Origin: Prochlorococcus sp. AG-355-P16 | Lineage (GTDB): Bacteria; Cyanobacteriota; Cyanobacteriia; PCC-6307; Cyanobiaceae | NCBI GenBank assembly: GCA_003278525.1 | Contig: QCEQ01000004.1 | Span: forward strand, 1 to 64,000 | DNA: 64,000 nt | Direction: 5' to 3' | Part shown: piece after piece, positions 27,450 through 37,767 of the stretch | Position numbering within the stretch: position 1 is the first letter of the stretch | How the letters are laid out: the number at the start of each line of letters is the position of its first letter | Program-made: the position numbers and the translations under genes | The notes under the pieces: model-generated | Database searches by the model: none | What the model was told of the DNA's origin: nothing | Seen by the model: the letters and a program-made list of their open reading frames with translations, nothing else

Positions 27450-28732
27450 TAAGATACTTTTGAATTTTGATTGTTAAAAGAATTATTATTTTTACCCTCT
27501 GCAATAAGGTATATCATGAAAAGTAGTATAACGGAACCAGCTATAAAAGGTGATTTAGGACCAAAACTATCATAAACCCTCCCGGCCATTGCTATTCCTA
27601 AAACCCCTCCAAGACTCTGTAGACCCTGAAGGTTACTTAAAATTGAACCTTGTTTATCAACGTCTAATTTCTTTGATATTAGTGCTCTTAACGTGGGTGT
27701 AATTAATCCTGCCCCGACGGCTAAAAATGAAACAGCTGAATAAATATTAAGTGCTGCATTTTCTTTTGGAGCACTTATTAAAAGAGCACATGCTACAAGA
27801 ATGAAGCCTGATCCAATAAGTGTTAATCGCATTTCGCCAAATTGCTTTACTAGAGGCCCAATTAGTCCTCCTTGAACGATAATTGCAATTATTCCTACTA
27901 CAACAAGAGTTCCACTTGATGCTTTGGTCGTCCAGTTTAATGATTCTTGAAGGAAAAATATAAGAATATTAGTCAATCCAGTAAAAGCAATAAAGTAAAT
28001 AAAAAAAGCTAGTGATAATTTTTTAATTTTTTCTTCTTTGAAAACTGTAAATAAAGCTTTTAAAGGGTTTTTTAAAGCAGTTTTTGATTTGCTTATATCA
28101 TTATTAGGCTTGGTTTCTGGTAAGTAAATAAATACAAGGAGAAAATTTATTATTGGAATGATTGAGGCTATCAAAACTGGAATAATAAAATTATTATTTG
28201 TATTTCTTGCAAAAATTACAACAAAAATATTACCTAAGAAAAAACTTAAACCAAAAGCTACACCAATAAGACCAAATGTTTTTGCTCTTTTTTCAGGGCT
28301 TGAAATATCTGCAAGAATTGTTGTTGCGGTAGCTGCAGTCCCCCCACTTAAACCGTCAATTAGTCTCGCTAAAAATAATAAAAATAACGGGATAGTGGAT
28401 ATTGAATTTGACCAATTAAAAAGAACTGTAAATGATAATATTGATATTCCTATTACTGAACCAGTAATACAAAAAAGAGTGACAGGTCTTCTTCCATACC
28501 TATCACTCATAAGCCCTATAAAAGGAGAAGCTGCAAATTGAGCTAATTGGTAAGTACATGATAATAAACCATATGTACTTGCTTTGGAGTCAAAAAGTAA
28601 AACAAAAGAAGGTAATATGGGTAACAGTATACTTTCACTTAAACGATCATTTAGGAGAGTGATAAACGCACTAAGGAGAGTAAATTTTTTATTTGGCTTT
28701 AATAACCTTTCTTTCACAATATTTACCTTCAT
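27449..28732 (-). CDS. MFS transporter, multidrug/tetracycline-efflux type
   Basis: A 427-residue membrane protein with 12 predicted helices and the MFS loop 2-3 motif GLMSDRYGRRPV (about residues 74-85), a signature of drug:H+ antiporters of the TetA/YdhP kind. An IDGLSGGTAATA run lies in helix 4-5, common in this subgroup. The substrate cannot be inferred. It is first in a unit with ppk (one-base overlap) and divergent from cobA across 30 bases. Confidence 0.85.
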   Translation of the reverse strand: MKVNIVKERLLKPNKKFTLLSAFITLLNDRLSESILLPILPSFVLLFDSKASTYGLLSCTYQLAQFAASPFIGLMSDRYGRRPVTLFCITGSVIGISILSFTVLFNWSNSISTIPLFLLFLARLIDGLSGGTAATATTILADISSPEKRAKTFGLIGVAFGLSFFLGNIFVVIFARNTNNNFIIPVLIASIIPIINFLLVFIYLPETKPNNDISKSKTALKNPLKALFTVFKEEKIKKLSLAFFIYFIAFTGLTNILIFFLQESLNWTTKASSGTLVVVGIIAIIVQGGLIGPLVKQFGEMRLTLIGSGFILVACALLISAPKENAALNIYSAVSFLAVGAGLITPTLRALISKKLDVDKQGSILSNLQGLQSLGGVLGIAMAGRVYDSFGPKSPFIAGSVILLFMIYLIAEGKNNNSFNNQNSKVS

Positions 28733-28762
28733 TGCGATTAACTTTTACTACCATACTTGTTA

Positions 28763-29578
28763 ATGGAGATTATTGTGCCCGGCATTGTTTATTTAGTTGG
28801 AGCAGGTCCTGGTGACCCTGAACTTTTGACTCTTAAAGCTTTACGCCTAATAAAAAATTGTGATGCATTAGTTCATGATGCTTTAATCCCAGATGAAATA
28901 ACTAGAGAGGCAGGAAAAAATACAGAAATTTTTCATGTAGGCAAAAGAGCTGGGAAGTGCTCTGTACCTCAGGCTGAAACTAATGATCTTATTTTGAAAT
29001 TAGCAAAAGAAGGCAAAACTGTTGTAAGGCTTAAAGGGGGAGACCCATTCGTTTTTTCTAGAGGTGGTGAAGAGGTATCGATTTTAGAAAAAAATGGAAT
29101 TTCAGTTGAAATCGTTCCTGGTATTACTTCTGGGATAGCTGCCCCCTCATATTTTGGTATTCCACTAACCCATAGAGATGCTGCGAGTTCCGTAACTTTT
29201 GTTACTGGACATGAGCGTGTAGATAAGGAAAAAAAGACAGTCAATTGGAGAGATTTAGCTAAATCATCAGATAGCTTAGTAATTTTTATGGGCATAAAAA
29301 ATATTGAATTTATCGTGGAAGAATTAATCCTTGGTGGTTTAGATAAGAGTACTAAATGCGCTATTATTCAAGAAGCTACTTTAAAAAATCAAAAATGTTT
29401 AATAGAGAAATTAGATAACCTTCCAGAAAAAATCAAAGATAAAGAATTCTTAGCTCCATCAATTATCATTATTGGAAAAATTGTTGAATTTAAGGTTAAT
29501 AATAATATAACTAAAGTCTCTGATGTTTATTTACCAGATATTAATAAAGTTCAACTATATAATAAATCCCAAAAGTAA
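28763..29578 (+). CDS. cobA: Uroporphyrinogen-III C-methyltransferase
   Basis: SAM-dependent double methylation of uroporphyrinogen III to precorrin-2, the branch point to siroheme and cobalamin. From ATG 28763 it has 271 residues; a TTG two codons earlier is less likely. Motifs: YLVGAGPGDPELLTLKA near the N-terminus, RLKGGDPFVFSRGGEE (about 90-105), VPGITSGIAAPSYFGIPLTHR and VTGHE. There is no CysG dehydrogenase domain, so it is the single-function form. Its 3' end overlaps pabC by 28 bases in antisense. Confidence 0.94.
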   Translation: MEIIVPGIVYLVGAGPGDPELLTLKALRLIKNCDALVHDALIPDEITREAGKNTEIFHVGKRAGKCSVPQAETNDLILKLAKEGKTVVRLKGGDPFVFSRGGEEVSILEKNGISVEIVPGITSGIAAPSYFGIPLTHRDAASSVTFVTGHERVDKEKKTVNWRDLAKSSDSLVIFMGIKNIEFIVEELILGGLDKSTKCAIIQEATLKNQKCLIEKLDNLPEKIKDKEFLAPSIIIIGKIVEFKVNNNITKVSDVYLPDINKVQLYNKSQK

Positions 29579-30378
29579 ATTGGATCGAAATTAGGTTTAA
29601 GCTTTAAATCATTAACTTGATTAATTTGTCTGCAAGATAAGCTATTAATCGCAACTATTATGTCATCATTTTGAAATTCTGGAAGAATTAATTGTTCTTT
29701 TACAAGTTTCAATTTTAAAGCTTCGGCAACCATGATCCCCTCTAAACAGCCGCTTTCTTTTCTAGGAGTTATCCATTGATTATTTCTTTTGATAAGAAGA
29801 TTGAATGTACTTCCACAACAAATTTCACCTGACGTATTCAAAAGGATAGAATCATTAAATGATTTTTCATTAGCTTCAGTCAAAACTTGTATTGCCTGAT
29901 TATATGAAAATGTTTTGCATTTACTTATAAGACTGAACTCATTTATTTTTTCCGTTTGACTAATGCAAACGCTTATCGGGTTAAAATTTGGTTTGATTCT
30001 ATAGAACTCAAGCCATAAATTATCCAAATCTTTTGTCTCTGAAGTGCTATCAATTGTTAGTGTTCGACCTTCATTAGTTCCTCGACTATAGTTTATTCTT
30101 ACTGAAGCAAATTGATCATTTTTAAGCGATAACTTTTTAATTCCATCGTGAATAAGTTGTCTCAAAGTTAATTTATTTATTTTGAGATTAATATTTAAAA
30201 TCTTGCTACTTTTTTCTAATCTTTTCAGATGTTCATCAAAAAGAATAGGTTTGTTTTCTTTTATCAAAATGGTTTCAAATATACCATCAGCAAATTTTAA
30301 TCCTCTATTATTAGCAGCAATAAATATTCTATCAATATCCAACCATTGATAGTTGTGCCAGCCTAATGTTTCAATCAT
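29551..30378 (-). CDS. pabC: Aminodeoxychorismate lyase (class IV aminotransferase fold)
   Basis: PLP enzyme of folate synthesis that releases pyruvate from 4-amino-4-deoxychorismate to give p-aminobenzoate. The 275-residue protein has the fold-type IV pattern: RGLKFADGIFETI near the N-terminus, a putative PLP lysine in KCKTFSYNQA, and EICCGSTFNLLIK. Sequence alone does not cleanly separate it from a branched-chain or D-amino acid transaminase. The 4-base ATGA overlap with pabB makes the lyase assignment strong. Confidence 0.83.
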   Translation of the reverse strand: MIETLGWHNYQWLDIDRIFIAANNRGLKFADGIFETILIKENKPILFDEHLKRLEKSSKILNINLKINKLTLRQLIHDGIKKLSLKNDQFASVRINYSRGTNEGRTLTIDSTSETKDLDNLWLEFYRIKPNFNPISVCISQTEKINEFSLISKCKTFSYNQAIQVLTEANEKSFNDSILLNTSGEICCGSTFNLLIKRNNQWITPRKESGCLEGIMVAEALKLKLVKEQLILPEFQNDDIIVAINSLSCRQINQVNDLKLKPNFDPIYFWDLLYS

Positions 30379-31691
30379 TTTAGTGAATCAATTAACGGTA
30401 AAAGTTTCCACTTTAGTTCGTCAGTTTCTTCTTCAGGGTTTGAGTCAATAACTATTCCGCAACCAGCATATATATTGATTTTTTTGTCTTTAATTAAAAA
30501 TGATCTTATTAATATATTGCTGTCAAACTCTCCATTCCAGTCAAGCTTCAAAAATGAGCCACAATATGGTCCGCGTTCATATTCTTCTAATTCGAAAAGT
30601 CTCTGGCACGATCTTAATTTAGGTGCTCCAGTTATAGACCCCCCAGGCCAACAAGCTTTTAGTAAATCAATCCAGTTCTTGTCTTTTTTTAATTTGCCTC
30701 TGATTACTGAAGTTAGATGATGAACTTTTAAGAAACTTTCAAGTTTTAATATTTCTGGCACCATAATACTTCCTGTTTCGCAAACTTTACTTAAATCATT
30801 TCTTATTAGATCAACAATCATAATATTTTCGGCTCTATCTTTTTCGTTAGTTATTAAATCGATAGCATTAAGTGCGTCTTGATTTAAATCTTTATCTCTG
30901 GATCTAGTTCCTTTAATAGGTCTTGATTCTACAAAATTTTTATTATCTACTTTTATAAATCTTTCTGGCGAGGTAGATAATACAGCCTCTTTATAATTAT
31001 CATTATTTATTATTATTCCTCCAAAAGGAGCTCTTAATTTTCTTCTTATTTTCAGATAAATATCTAGTGGATTATATTTTTTGGAAGATTCAATTTCGCA
31101 TTTAGTGGTTAGGTTTGCTTGAAATATATCCCCTAAGGAAATTAATTTTTTCAATTTTAAAATATTTTTCTGAAATTTTTCAGCCATTTCGTTCAAATTT
31201 ATCTTTGAAAAGTCAAAATTCAAATTTGTTTTAATAATATTTTCTTCTTCAATATTTTTAATATTGTTGATTATGTTTTTATAATGCATCAGTTCAGATG
31301 GGTTTGTGCCTTCGATAATTATTTCTTTTTTTATTAGATTACATTTAATGATTGGATCATATGATGCAATCCATAGAGTTGCCATATTAGATTTTCGCCA
31401 TGGGTTTTTTGGTTCTATGTAAACTCCAGCTTCATAACTTAACCATCCGATCCAAAATCCTTTTTCAATATTTTTTAAATTATTAAATGGATTATTAGAA
31501 TTGTCTAAGTTATTGATATCTCTTGATTGGATTATTTTTTTAGGTTTAATTCCTATTATTGACCATTCCCCATTTTCTTTGCCATCACTGTCTAGCCAAG
31601 CTAATCCTTTATCTCCGAATTTTTTTGATAGATCATGCGTAATCAGTGCTGGATCTATCCATTTTTCTAGAAATATTTTTTTTATTTTCAT
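30375..31691 (-). CDS. pabB: Aminodeoxychorismate synthase component I
   Basis: Chorismate-using enzyme making 4-amino-4-deoxychorismate for folate. The 438-residue protein contains the PabB-type PIKGTRSR with its lysine, the DRAENIMIVDLIRNDL motif, HHLTSVIRG, and PGGSITGAPKLR; all are chorismate-binding features. The PIKGT lysine distinguishes it from TrpE, which has PIAGT. The glutaminase partner PabA is not in the window. It overlaps queC upstream and pabC downstream by 4 bases each. Confidence 0.92.
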   Translation of the reverse strand: MKIKKIFLEKWIDPALITHDLSKKFGDKGLAWLDSDGKENGEWSIIGIKPKKIIQSRDINNLDNSNNPFNNLKNIEKGFWIGWLSYEAGVYIEPKNPWRKSNMATLWIASYDPIIKCNLIKKEIIIEGTNPSELMHYKNIINNIKNIEEENIIKTNLNFDFSKINLNEMAEKFQKNILKLKKLISLGDIFQANLTTKCEIESSKKYNPLDIYLKIRRKLRAPFGGIIINNDNYKEAVLSTSPERFIKVDNKNFVESRPIKGTRSRDKDLNQDALNAIDLITNEKDRAENIMIVDLIRNDLSKVCETGSIMVPEILKLESFLKVHHLTSVIRGKLKKDKNWIDLLKACWPGGSITGAPKLRSCQRLFELEEYERGPYCGSFLKLDWNGEFDSNILIRSFLIKDKKINIYAGCGIVIDSNPEEETDELKWKLLPLIDSLK

Positions 31692-32362
31692 TTTTTATTA
31701 TTCTTAATAAGCCATTTTTCATAAGCGGCATTTCTAATTCTGCAGCTATCACACTTACCGCATGGTTTTGAATTACCCGAATAACAACTCCATGTTTTAT
31801 TTAAAGGGACATTATTAGCAAAAGCTAATTGAATAATTTCCTCTTTATTTAAATCTAATAGTGGCGTCCAAAGTTTTATTGGATTATTTTCTCTTCCTCT
31901 TTTATTGGCTAAATCTGCTAATTCTTGAAATTTTTTAATGTAGTCAGGTCTGCAATCTGGATAACCAGAATAATCTAGTGCATTAACTCCTAATCCTATC
32001 AAATCGGCATCTATTGCTTCGGCATAACTTAGTGCCACGGAAATAAATATAGTATTTCTCCCTGGAACATAAGTACTAGGAATTTTATTAGTTTGCAATC
32101 CTTCTTTCGGAATATTTTTTTGACTATCAGTTAATGAAGAGCCTCCCCATAGAGATAAGTCAAGCTTAATGATTTTAAATTCTTCGATATCAAAGTGTTT
32201 TGCAATTATTGATGCAGAATTTAATTCTTTTTTATGACGTTGACCGTAGTCAAATGAAAGGCCAAAAATTTTAGCTTCCGATTTTTTTGCGATGCCAGTA
32301 ACTGTAGAAGAATCTAAACCTCCAGATAATAAAACTACTATTGATTTATTTTTAAGAGTCAT
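31688..32362 (-). CDS. queC: 7-cyano-7-deazaguanine synthase
   Basis: ATP-dependent conversion of 7-carboxy-7-deazaguanine to preQ0 on the route to queuosine tRNA modification. The 224-residue protein has the PP-loop LLSGGLDSST (about 11-20) and four zinc cysteines at about C193, C201, C204 and C207. These match the QueC family. It starts six bases after queE and its stop overlaps pabB by 4 bases, giving a queE-queC-pabB-pabC block. Confidence 0.95.
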   Translation of the reverse strand: MTLKNKSIVVLLSGGLDSSTVTGIAKKSEAKIFGLSFDYGQRHKKELNSASIIAKHFDIEEFKIIKLDLSLWGGSSLTDSQKNIPKEGLQTNKIPSTYVPGRNTIFISVALSYAEAIDADLIGLGVNALDYSGYPDCRPDYIKKFQELADLANKRGRENNPIKLWTPLLDLNKEEIIQLAFANNVPLNKTWSCYSGNSKPCGKCDSCRIRNAAYEKWLIKNNKK

Positions 32363-32368
32363 ATGATT

Positions 32369-33040
32369 TCAATTAATTTTTAAGTATTTGTGAGTTTGAA
32401 GGCTCAATTTCCAATCTGGATTATTTTTTACGAAATCAATAGAAAGAGAAAAACCATTCGCATTGTTCCATGCTGGCTGTAAATAAAAAATTTTATCTTC
32501 TTTTTTTAAGCCATCTTCGCTTTTGGAGAGTTGATATTGTTTTAAAGTCTCTTTTTTTATTTGAATAGCAAATTCAATATCTTCAATTTCATTTATGATT
32601 ATTTTTATTTCATTACAGTTTTTTAAAAAATAATTTTTTGGAGGTGAGTGTCTTTTAGGAGATAAAGTAATCCAGTCATAGCTACCTGATATCGAATTAA
32701 CTCCACTTGTCTCAAGATGAATCTTCATTGAGCTTTGTTCTTCTCCTATCGTCAATTTTTTTATGGCTTTGCAAAAATCATCCAAGTTATGTTGTAAAGG
32801 TTCTCCTCCTGTAATAACGCAAAAAGATGCTCCTTTTTTTCTAGCAATTTTCATGCGATCTATTATTTTTTTAATTGATATAGAAGGGTATTTCTTTTCA
32901 TCCCATGAATTCTTGGTATCGCACCAAGGACATCCAACTTTACAACCGGCTAACCTCACAAAAAAAGCACTTTTTCCAGCGTGATAACCCTCACCTTGTA
33001 ATGAATGAAATTGTTCGACTAAGGGTAAAAAATTTGTCAT
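32369..33040 (-). CDS. queE: 7-carboxy-7-deazaguanine synthase, radical SAM
   Basis: Radical SAM enzyme forming CDG from carboxytetrahydropterin. From ATG 33040 it has 223 residues; the frame extends four codons to a TTG at 33052, which I regard as less likely. The N-terminus has VEQFHSLQGEGYHAGKSAFF, followed by the cluster-binding CKVGCPWCDTKNSW (a CX3CX2C motif) and the GGEPL motif, all typical of QueE. It ends six bases before queC. pyrG is the upstream neighbour, 26 bases away. Confidence 0.94.
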   Translation of the reverse strand: MTNFLPLVEQFHSLQGEGYHAGKSAFFVRLAGCKVGCPWCDTKNSWDEKKYPSISIKKIIDRMKIARKKGASFCVITGGEPLQHNLDDFCKAIKKLTIGEEQSSMKIHLETSGVNSISGSYDWITLSPKRHSPPKNYFLKNCNEIKIIINEIEDIEFAIQIKKETLKQYQLSKSEDGLKKEDKIFYLQPAWNNANGFSLSIDFVKNNPDWKLSLQTHKYLKIN

Positions 33041-33066
33041 GTTTTCATTCAAAAAAATAAAGAATA

Positions 33067-34677
33067 TTAATTTGATTGAGTCAACTTTTCTTGAGAGGCT
33101 TTTATTAAACCTTGAAATAAAGGATGAGGTTTTCCAGGTCTTGATAAAAACTCAGGATGATATTGACATGCTAAGAAGAAAGGATGATTTTCTAACTCAA
33201 TTAACTCAACTAATCTTCCATCTGGCGATGTACCACTAATTTTGTATCCGGAATTTAAAAAACTTTGTTTGTAGTAATTATTAAATTCGTATCTATGGCG
33301 ATGTCTCTCATAAATAACATCCTCATCATATAAGTTTTTCCCAGTTGTATCGTTTGTCAATCGACATGGATAAACTCCAAGTCTCATTGTTCCACCCAAA
33401 TCAACTACATCTTCCTGTTCTGGTAATAAATGTATCACTGGATTGGGAGTATCTGGGTCTAGTTCAGAACTAGATGCATCTGGAAGATTAGCTACATTCC
33501 TAGCCCATTCTATAACTGCACATTGCATACCAAGGCACAGACCTAAAAATGGAATTTTCTTTTCTCTTGCGAATTTTATAGCTGAAATTTTACCATTAAC
33601 TCCTCTATTTCCAAACCCTCCAGGTACGACAATTGCATCAACTTCATTTAAGTAAGTTTCTGCTGAATCTTTTTCTATCATTTCAGCGCTTACCCAATGT
33701 AAATCTAATAAAGCCTTGTTCTCAATACATGCATGTCTTAGAGCTTCAACTACAGATAAATATGCATCTCCAAGTTCAATATATTTGCCTACAAGAGCAA
33801 CTTTTATTGGATCTCCAGGATTTCTTAGATTATGAATTAGTGCTTCCCAATTTTTCAAATCACATTCTTTGTCTTCTAGTTGAAGATACTTCAGAGTTTC
33901 TTTGCATAAACCCTCTTTTTTCAAAGCAAGAGGCACAGAATAAATACTATCTGCGTCTAATGCTTCTATTACTGACTGAATATTTACTCCACAAAATCCA
34001 CTAAGTTTCTTCTTGAGACCCTCATTTATTGATTTATCACTTCGGCATACAAGTAAATCTGGCTGAATTCCAATTGACCGTAATTCTTTTACTGAATGTT
34101 GTGTTGGCTTAGTTTTTATTTCGCCAGAGGTTTTGATGTAGGGAAGTAATGTTACGTGTATGTATGCAACATCATTCCTGTTGACATCATTTCTGAATTC
34201 TCTTATTGCCTCTAAAAAAGGCAAAGATTCAATATCACCAACTGTTCCCCCAATTTCAGTAATAATAATATCTGCATTGCTGTTAGCGGCTACTCTGTGA
34301 ATCCTTTCTCTAATTTCTCCAGTTATGTGAGGTATTACTTGCACAGTTCCACCGTTATAACTACCTCTTCTTTCTTTATTAATAACTGCTTGATAAATAG
34401 ATCCCGTTGTTACACTATTCAACCTAGTCATTGCAGTATCAGTAAATCTTTCATAATGACCTAAATCTAGATCGGTTTCAGCCCCATCTTCAGTTACAAA
34501 TACTTCTCCATGTTGAAAAGGGCTCATTGTGCCTGGATCAACATTTAGATATGGATCTAGTTTTAATATTGACACACTATATCCTCTAGACTTTAATAAT
34601 CTTCCTAAGCTTGCAGCTACAATTCCTTTACCAATGCTAGAAACTACTCCTCCGGTGACAAATACAAATTTTGACAT
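33067..34677 (-). CDS. pyrG: CTP synthase
   Basis: Glutamine-dependent amination of UTP to CTP. The 536-residue protein has the amidoligase domain ([15 protein letters not shown] at the N-terminus, [11 protein letters not shown]) and a C-terminal class I glutaminase domain with the nucleophile in LGLCLGMQ, and the CQYHPEF histidine-glutamate pair. Length is typical. A perfect AGGAGG lies 24 bases upstream of the ATG (34701-34706), too far for standard initiation. It is in the same-strand run between aspS and queE. Confidence 0.97.
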   Translation of the reverse strand: MSKFVFVTGGVVSSIGKGIVAASLGRLLKSRGYSVSILKLDPYLNVDPGTMSPFQHGEVFVTEDGAETDLDLGHYERFTDTAMTRLNSVTTGSIYQAVINKERRGSYNGGTVQVIPHITGEIRERIHRVAANSNADIIITEIGGTVGDIESLPFLEAIREFRNDVNRNDVAYIHVTLLPYIKTSGEIKTKPTQHSVKELRSIGIQPDLLVCRSDKSINEGLKKKLSGFCGVNIQSVIEALDADSIYSVPLALKKEGLCKETLKYLQLEDKECDLKNWEALIHNLRNPGDPIKVALVGKYIELGDAYLSVVEALRHACIENKALLDLHWVSAEMIEKDSAETYLNEVDAIVVPGGFGNRGVNGKISAIKFAREKKIPFLGLCLGMQCAVIEWARNVANLPDASSSELDPDTPNPVIHLLPEQEDVVDLGGTMRLGVYPCRLTNDTTGKNLYDEDVIYERHRHRYEFNNYYKQSFLNSGYKISGTSPDGRLVELIELENHPFFLACQYHPEFLSRPGKPHPLFQGLIKASQEKLTQSN

Positions 34678-34752
34678 TAAATATTTTTAATTAAGCACTG
34701 CCTCCTTATATTTTATTTAAACAAAAAACTTTTAGAACATCCATATATATTC

Positions 34753-36549
34753 TTATTCATCAATTGTTATTTCAATATCTAATTCTTTTAATTGTGATTT
34801 GGAGACATTTGAAGGTGCATTCGTGAGAAGACATTTTGCTTGTTGATTTTTTGGAAAAGCAATGGTTTCTCTTATTGAATCAGCACCAATGATAAGCATA
34901 GTAATACGATCCAATCCAAAAGCTATTCCACCATGAGGAGGAGCACCCATTTCTAAAGCTTCTATTAAAAATCCAAATTTTTCATCAATCTCTTTATCAG
35001 TAAGTCCTACCGTTTTTAGAACCTCTCTTTGTAAATTCGCTTCATGAATACGTAAAGAGCCACCTCCTAATTCCAATCCATTGAGAACTAAGTCATAAGC
35101 ATTTGCTGTAGAGCTCTCAATTTCTTTTTTCAAATTTTCAGAATCTTGACTTTGTATATTTTTTGGAGAACAAAAAGGATGATGTAAAGCTTCATATCTA
35201 TTTTCATCTTCATTTCTCTCAAACATTGGGAAGTCAGTTACCCATAAAAAATTCCATTTACTTTTATCTATAAGATTTAAGTCTTTTGCGATATATTGTC
35301 TAACCCTATCTAATGACTGATTGACAATTTGTTTATCTCCAGCTCCTAAGAGGATTAAGTCTCCATCTTTTGCTTCTGTTATTTTCAAAATATCAGCTAT
35401 ATGCTCTTCACTTAAATTATTTTTAATTGCTCCAATAGTCTCAAGCTCATCTCCTTTGACTCTTATAAAGGCCAAACCACCAGCTCCTGCATCTTGAGCT
35501 ACTTTGAAGATGTCACCTCCTGGTTTAATTCTTACGTTGCTAATACTTGAATTACCTCCTTTGACTGTTATGGATTTTATATAACCTCCAGACTTAATTG
35601 CCTTAGTGAAAATATTAAATCCAATATCACCCAATACTCCTCCTAAATCTTTTAATAACATTTGATATCTAGTATCTGGTCTATCAGTGCCGTAATTATC
35701 CATTGCTGCCTGCCATGACATTCTTGGAAAAGCATTTTTGAAATTAATATTTAACACTTCTTTCCATATTTTTTTTATAAGACTTTCATTAAAAGAAATT
35801 ATTTCTTCTTCACTAATAAAGCTAATCTCAATATCTAATTGAGTAAACTCTGGCTGTCTATCTGCCCTTAAGTCTTCATCACGGAAACATTTTGCGATTT
35901 GATAATACTTATCTAAGCCCCCTACCATTAAAAGTTGTTTAAATAGTTGTGGAGATTGAGGTAAAGCAAAAAATTCTCCATTTGAAAGACGTGCAGGAAC
36001 AAGAAAATCACGAGCGCCTTCAGGAGTTGACTTTGTAAGTAATGGGGTCTCTACTTCTGTAAATCCAAAATTATCAAGAAATTCTCTAGCAACTTTAATT
36101 ATCTTATGTCTTGTTTTTAAATTTTCTAGTAATTTTCCCCTTCTTAAATCAAGGTATCTATATTTTAATCTGAGTTCCTCTCTTGTACTTTCATAATCAT
36201 GTATAGAAACTGGAAAAGGTAAGTTGTTTTTAATTTGGTTGAGAATTTGCAAATCTTTAGCCTTAAGTTCTAACTCTCCAGTACTTAAATTTGTATTTAT
36301 GGAATCTTTGGGCCTTTCATTAATAATTCCGCTAACCATTATTACTGTTTCATTTCTTAGAGTTTCTGCCTGTTTAAATAGATCTGCACCATCATCAGGG
36401 TTAATTGTTATTTGTAGGAATCCACTATGGTCTCTTAAATCAATAAAAATCACACCACCATGATCTCTTCTTCTATCTACCCATCCGCATAAATTCACTA
36501 ATTTACCAATATCTGTATTATTGAGTTCTTTGCAAATTTTGTTTCTCAT
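34753..36549 (-). CDS. aspS: Aspartyl-tRNA synthetase, bacterial type
   Basis: Class II aminoacyl-tRNA synthetase of 598 residues. Order of domains: OB-fold anticodon domain ([21 protein letters not shown] is its core), catalytic motif 2 with [18 protein letters not shown], an inserted bacterial GAD domain, and motif 3 [13 protein letters not shown] near the C-terminus. This is the bacterial (long) form. It follows gcvT by 55 bases and precedes pyrG by 75 bases on the same strand. Confidence 0.97.
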   Translation of the reverse strand: MRNKICKELNNTDIGKLVNLCGWVDRRRDHGGVIFIDLRDHSGFLQITINPDDGADLFKQAETLRNETVIMVSGIINERPKDSINTNLSTGELELKAKDLQILNQIKNNLPFPVSIHDYESTREELRLKYRYLDLRRGKLLENLKTRHKIIKVAREFLDNFGFTEVETPLLTKSTPEGARDFLVPARLSNGEFFALPQSPQLFKQLLMVGGLDKYYQIAKCFRDEDLRADRQPEFTQLDIEISFISEEEIISFNESLIKKIWKEVLNINFKNAFPRMSWQAAMDNYGTDRPDTRYQMLLKDLGGVLGDIGFNIFTKAIKSGGYIKSITVKGGNSSISNVRIKPGGDIFKVAQDAGAGGLAFIRVKGDELETIGAIKNNLSEEHIADILKITEAKDGDLILLGAGDKQIVNQSLDRVRQYIAKDLNLIDKSKWNFLWVTDFPMFERNEDENRYEALHHPFCSPKNIQSQDSENLKKEIESSTANAYDLVLNGLELGGGSLRIHEANLQREVLKTVGLTDKEIDEKFGFLIEALEMGAPPHGGIAFGLDRITMLIIGADSIRETIAFPKNQQAKCLLTNAPSNVSKSQLKELDIEITIDE

Positions 36550-36604
36550 CTAAGTATGATTTATTTATCAATAACTTATAATAATTCTTTAAGGGTAAAT
36601 TTAG

Positions 36605-37717
36605 TTAATAATTATTTTTATAAAATGCTCTTTTTGTGATTACCCCTTTGAATTTTTTGCCTCTTATTAATATTTGAACTTCATTATTTATTAAGGCATG
36701 CGAAGTATTGATGTATGCAAAAGCTATAGCTTGTTGTTTAGTTGGAGACCAACTGCCGCTTGTGATAGTCCCAATATTTTCTTCACCCTTAAGAACTGCG
36801 CAACCTTTTCTTCCTATTGCTTTACCTTCTATATAGAGACCAACTAACTTTTTTTGAATACCTAATCTTAATTGCTCTTCAAGAAATCTTCTTCCAAAGA
36901 ATTGGTGATTATTTTCTAGATGTACTAGCCAGCCTAACCCTGCTTCATATGGAGAAGTTTCTTCATTTATATCTTGACCATAAAGATGCATGCCTGCTTC
37001 AAGTCTAAGAGTATCTCTAGCTCCTAAACCACAAGGTGCAACATTTTTGGAAATTGAGAAATCCCATAAATTAATTGCTTCTTTTTTAGATAAAAGTATT
37101 TCCAGACCATTTTCCCCCGTATAGCCTGTCTTTGAAAAGAAAATTTTTTCTTTAGGCGAAATATGTTCAAAAATTTTATATTCGCATCCAAAGTTAGGGA
37201 TATGTGAGATCGAAGATTCAATCCATTCTTCAAATAAATCGAATGAGTTTTTTCCCTGTAGTGCTAAAAGTACTTTGTCTTTTTTAAAGTTTGTTATAGA
37301 AATTTCAAAAATATTTAAATTATTTTTTATCCACTGAAAATCTTTTTCATATCTACTTGCATTAACTATTAACAATAATTCTGACATGTCATTTTCTTGT
37401 GTACCAAGGTCATAAATTATTAAGTCATCTATTATTCCCCCTTTATCATTGAGCATTACTGTATAAAGCCCTTGACCTTCAGAAAAGGAGTATAAATTAG
37501 TAGGAAAAAGTTTTTGAATATAATCTTTTGGATTGATTCCCTTGATAGAAATCACACCCATGTGAGAAATATCAAATAATCCTGCTGATGATCTAACTGA
37601 TTCATGTTCTTTAATTAATCCTGAAAATGATATGGGCATTTCCCAACCTGCAAAATCCACTAATTTTGCATTGGATTCAACATATTTTGAATAAAGAGGA
37701 CTTTTTAGCAAATCCAT
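36605..37717 (-). CDS. gcvT: Glycine cleavage system T protein
   Basis: Aminomethyltransferase that moves the methylene unit from lipoyl-H protein to tetrahydrofolate. The 370-residue protein has [12 protein letters not shown] at the N-terminus, LFDISHMG with its conserved aspartate region, [26 protein letters not shown] and a C-terminal barrel domain. Length is normal. It lies 18 kb from gcvH and gcvP, so the three genes are split into two transcription units. No glycine riboswitch is visible in the 50 bases upstream. Confidence 0.96.
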   Translation of the reverse strand: MDLLKSPLYSKYVESNAKLVDFAGWEMPISFSGLIKEHESVRSSAGLFDISHMGVISIKGINPKDYIQKLFPTNLYSFSEGQGLYTVMLNDKGGIIDDLIIYDLGTQENDMSELLLIVNASRYEKDFQWIKNNLNIFEISITNFKKDKVLLALQGKNSFDLFEEWIESSISHIPNFGCEYKIFEHISPKEKIFFSKTGYTGENGLEILLSKKEAINLWDFSISKNVAPCGLGARDTLRLEAGMHLYGQDINEETSPYEAGLGWLVHLENNHQFFGRRFLEEQLRLGIQKKLVGLYIEGKAIGRKGCAVLKGEENIGTITSGSWSPTKQQAIAFAYINTSHALINNEVQILIRGKKFKGVITKRAFYKNNY

Positions 37718-37767
37718 GAATTATTTAGTTTGTATTTAGTATTTTTACACTGTAGTTTAGAAATTTT

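Noticed and set aside
28158-28541. 127-codon plus-strand frame inside the MFS gene
   Set aside because: Shadow of hydrophobic transmembrane coding sequence; antisense of helices often stays open.
33633-34004. 123-codon plus-strand frame inside pyrG
   Set aside because: Antisense shadow of pyrG with Leu/Gln-rich composition typical of reversed AT-rich codons.
36550-37767. Glycine riboswitch upstream of gcvT, or TPP riboswitch near thiG
   Set aside because: Leaders are only about 50 bases or AT-rich, with none of the conserved riboswitch helices visible.
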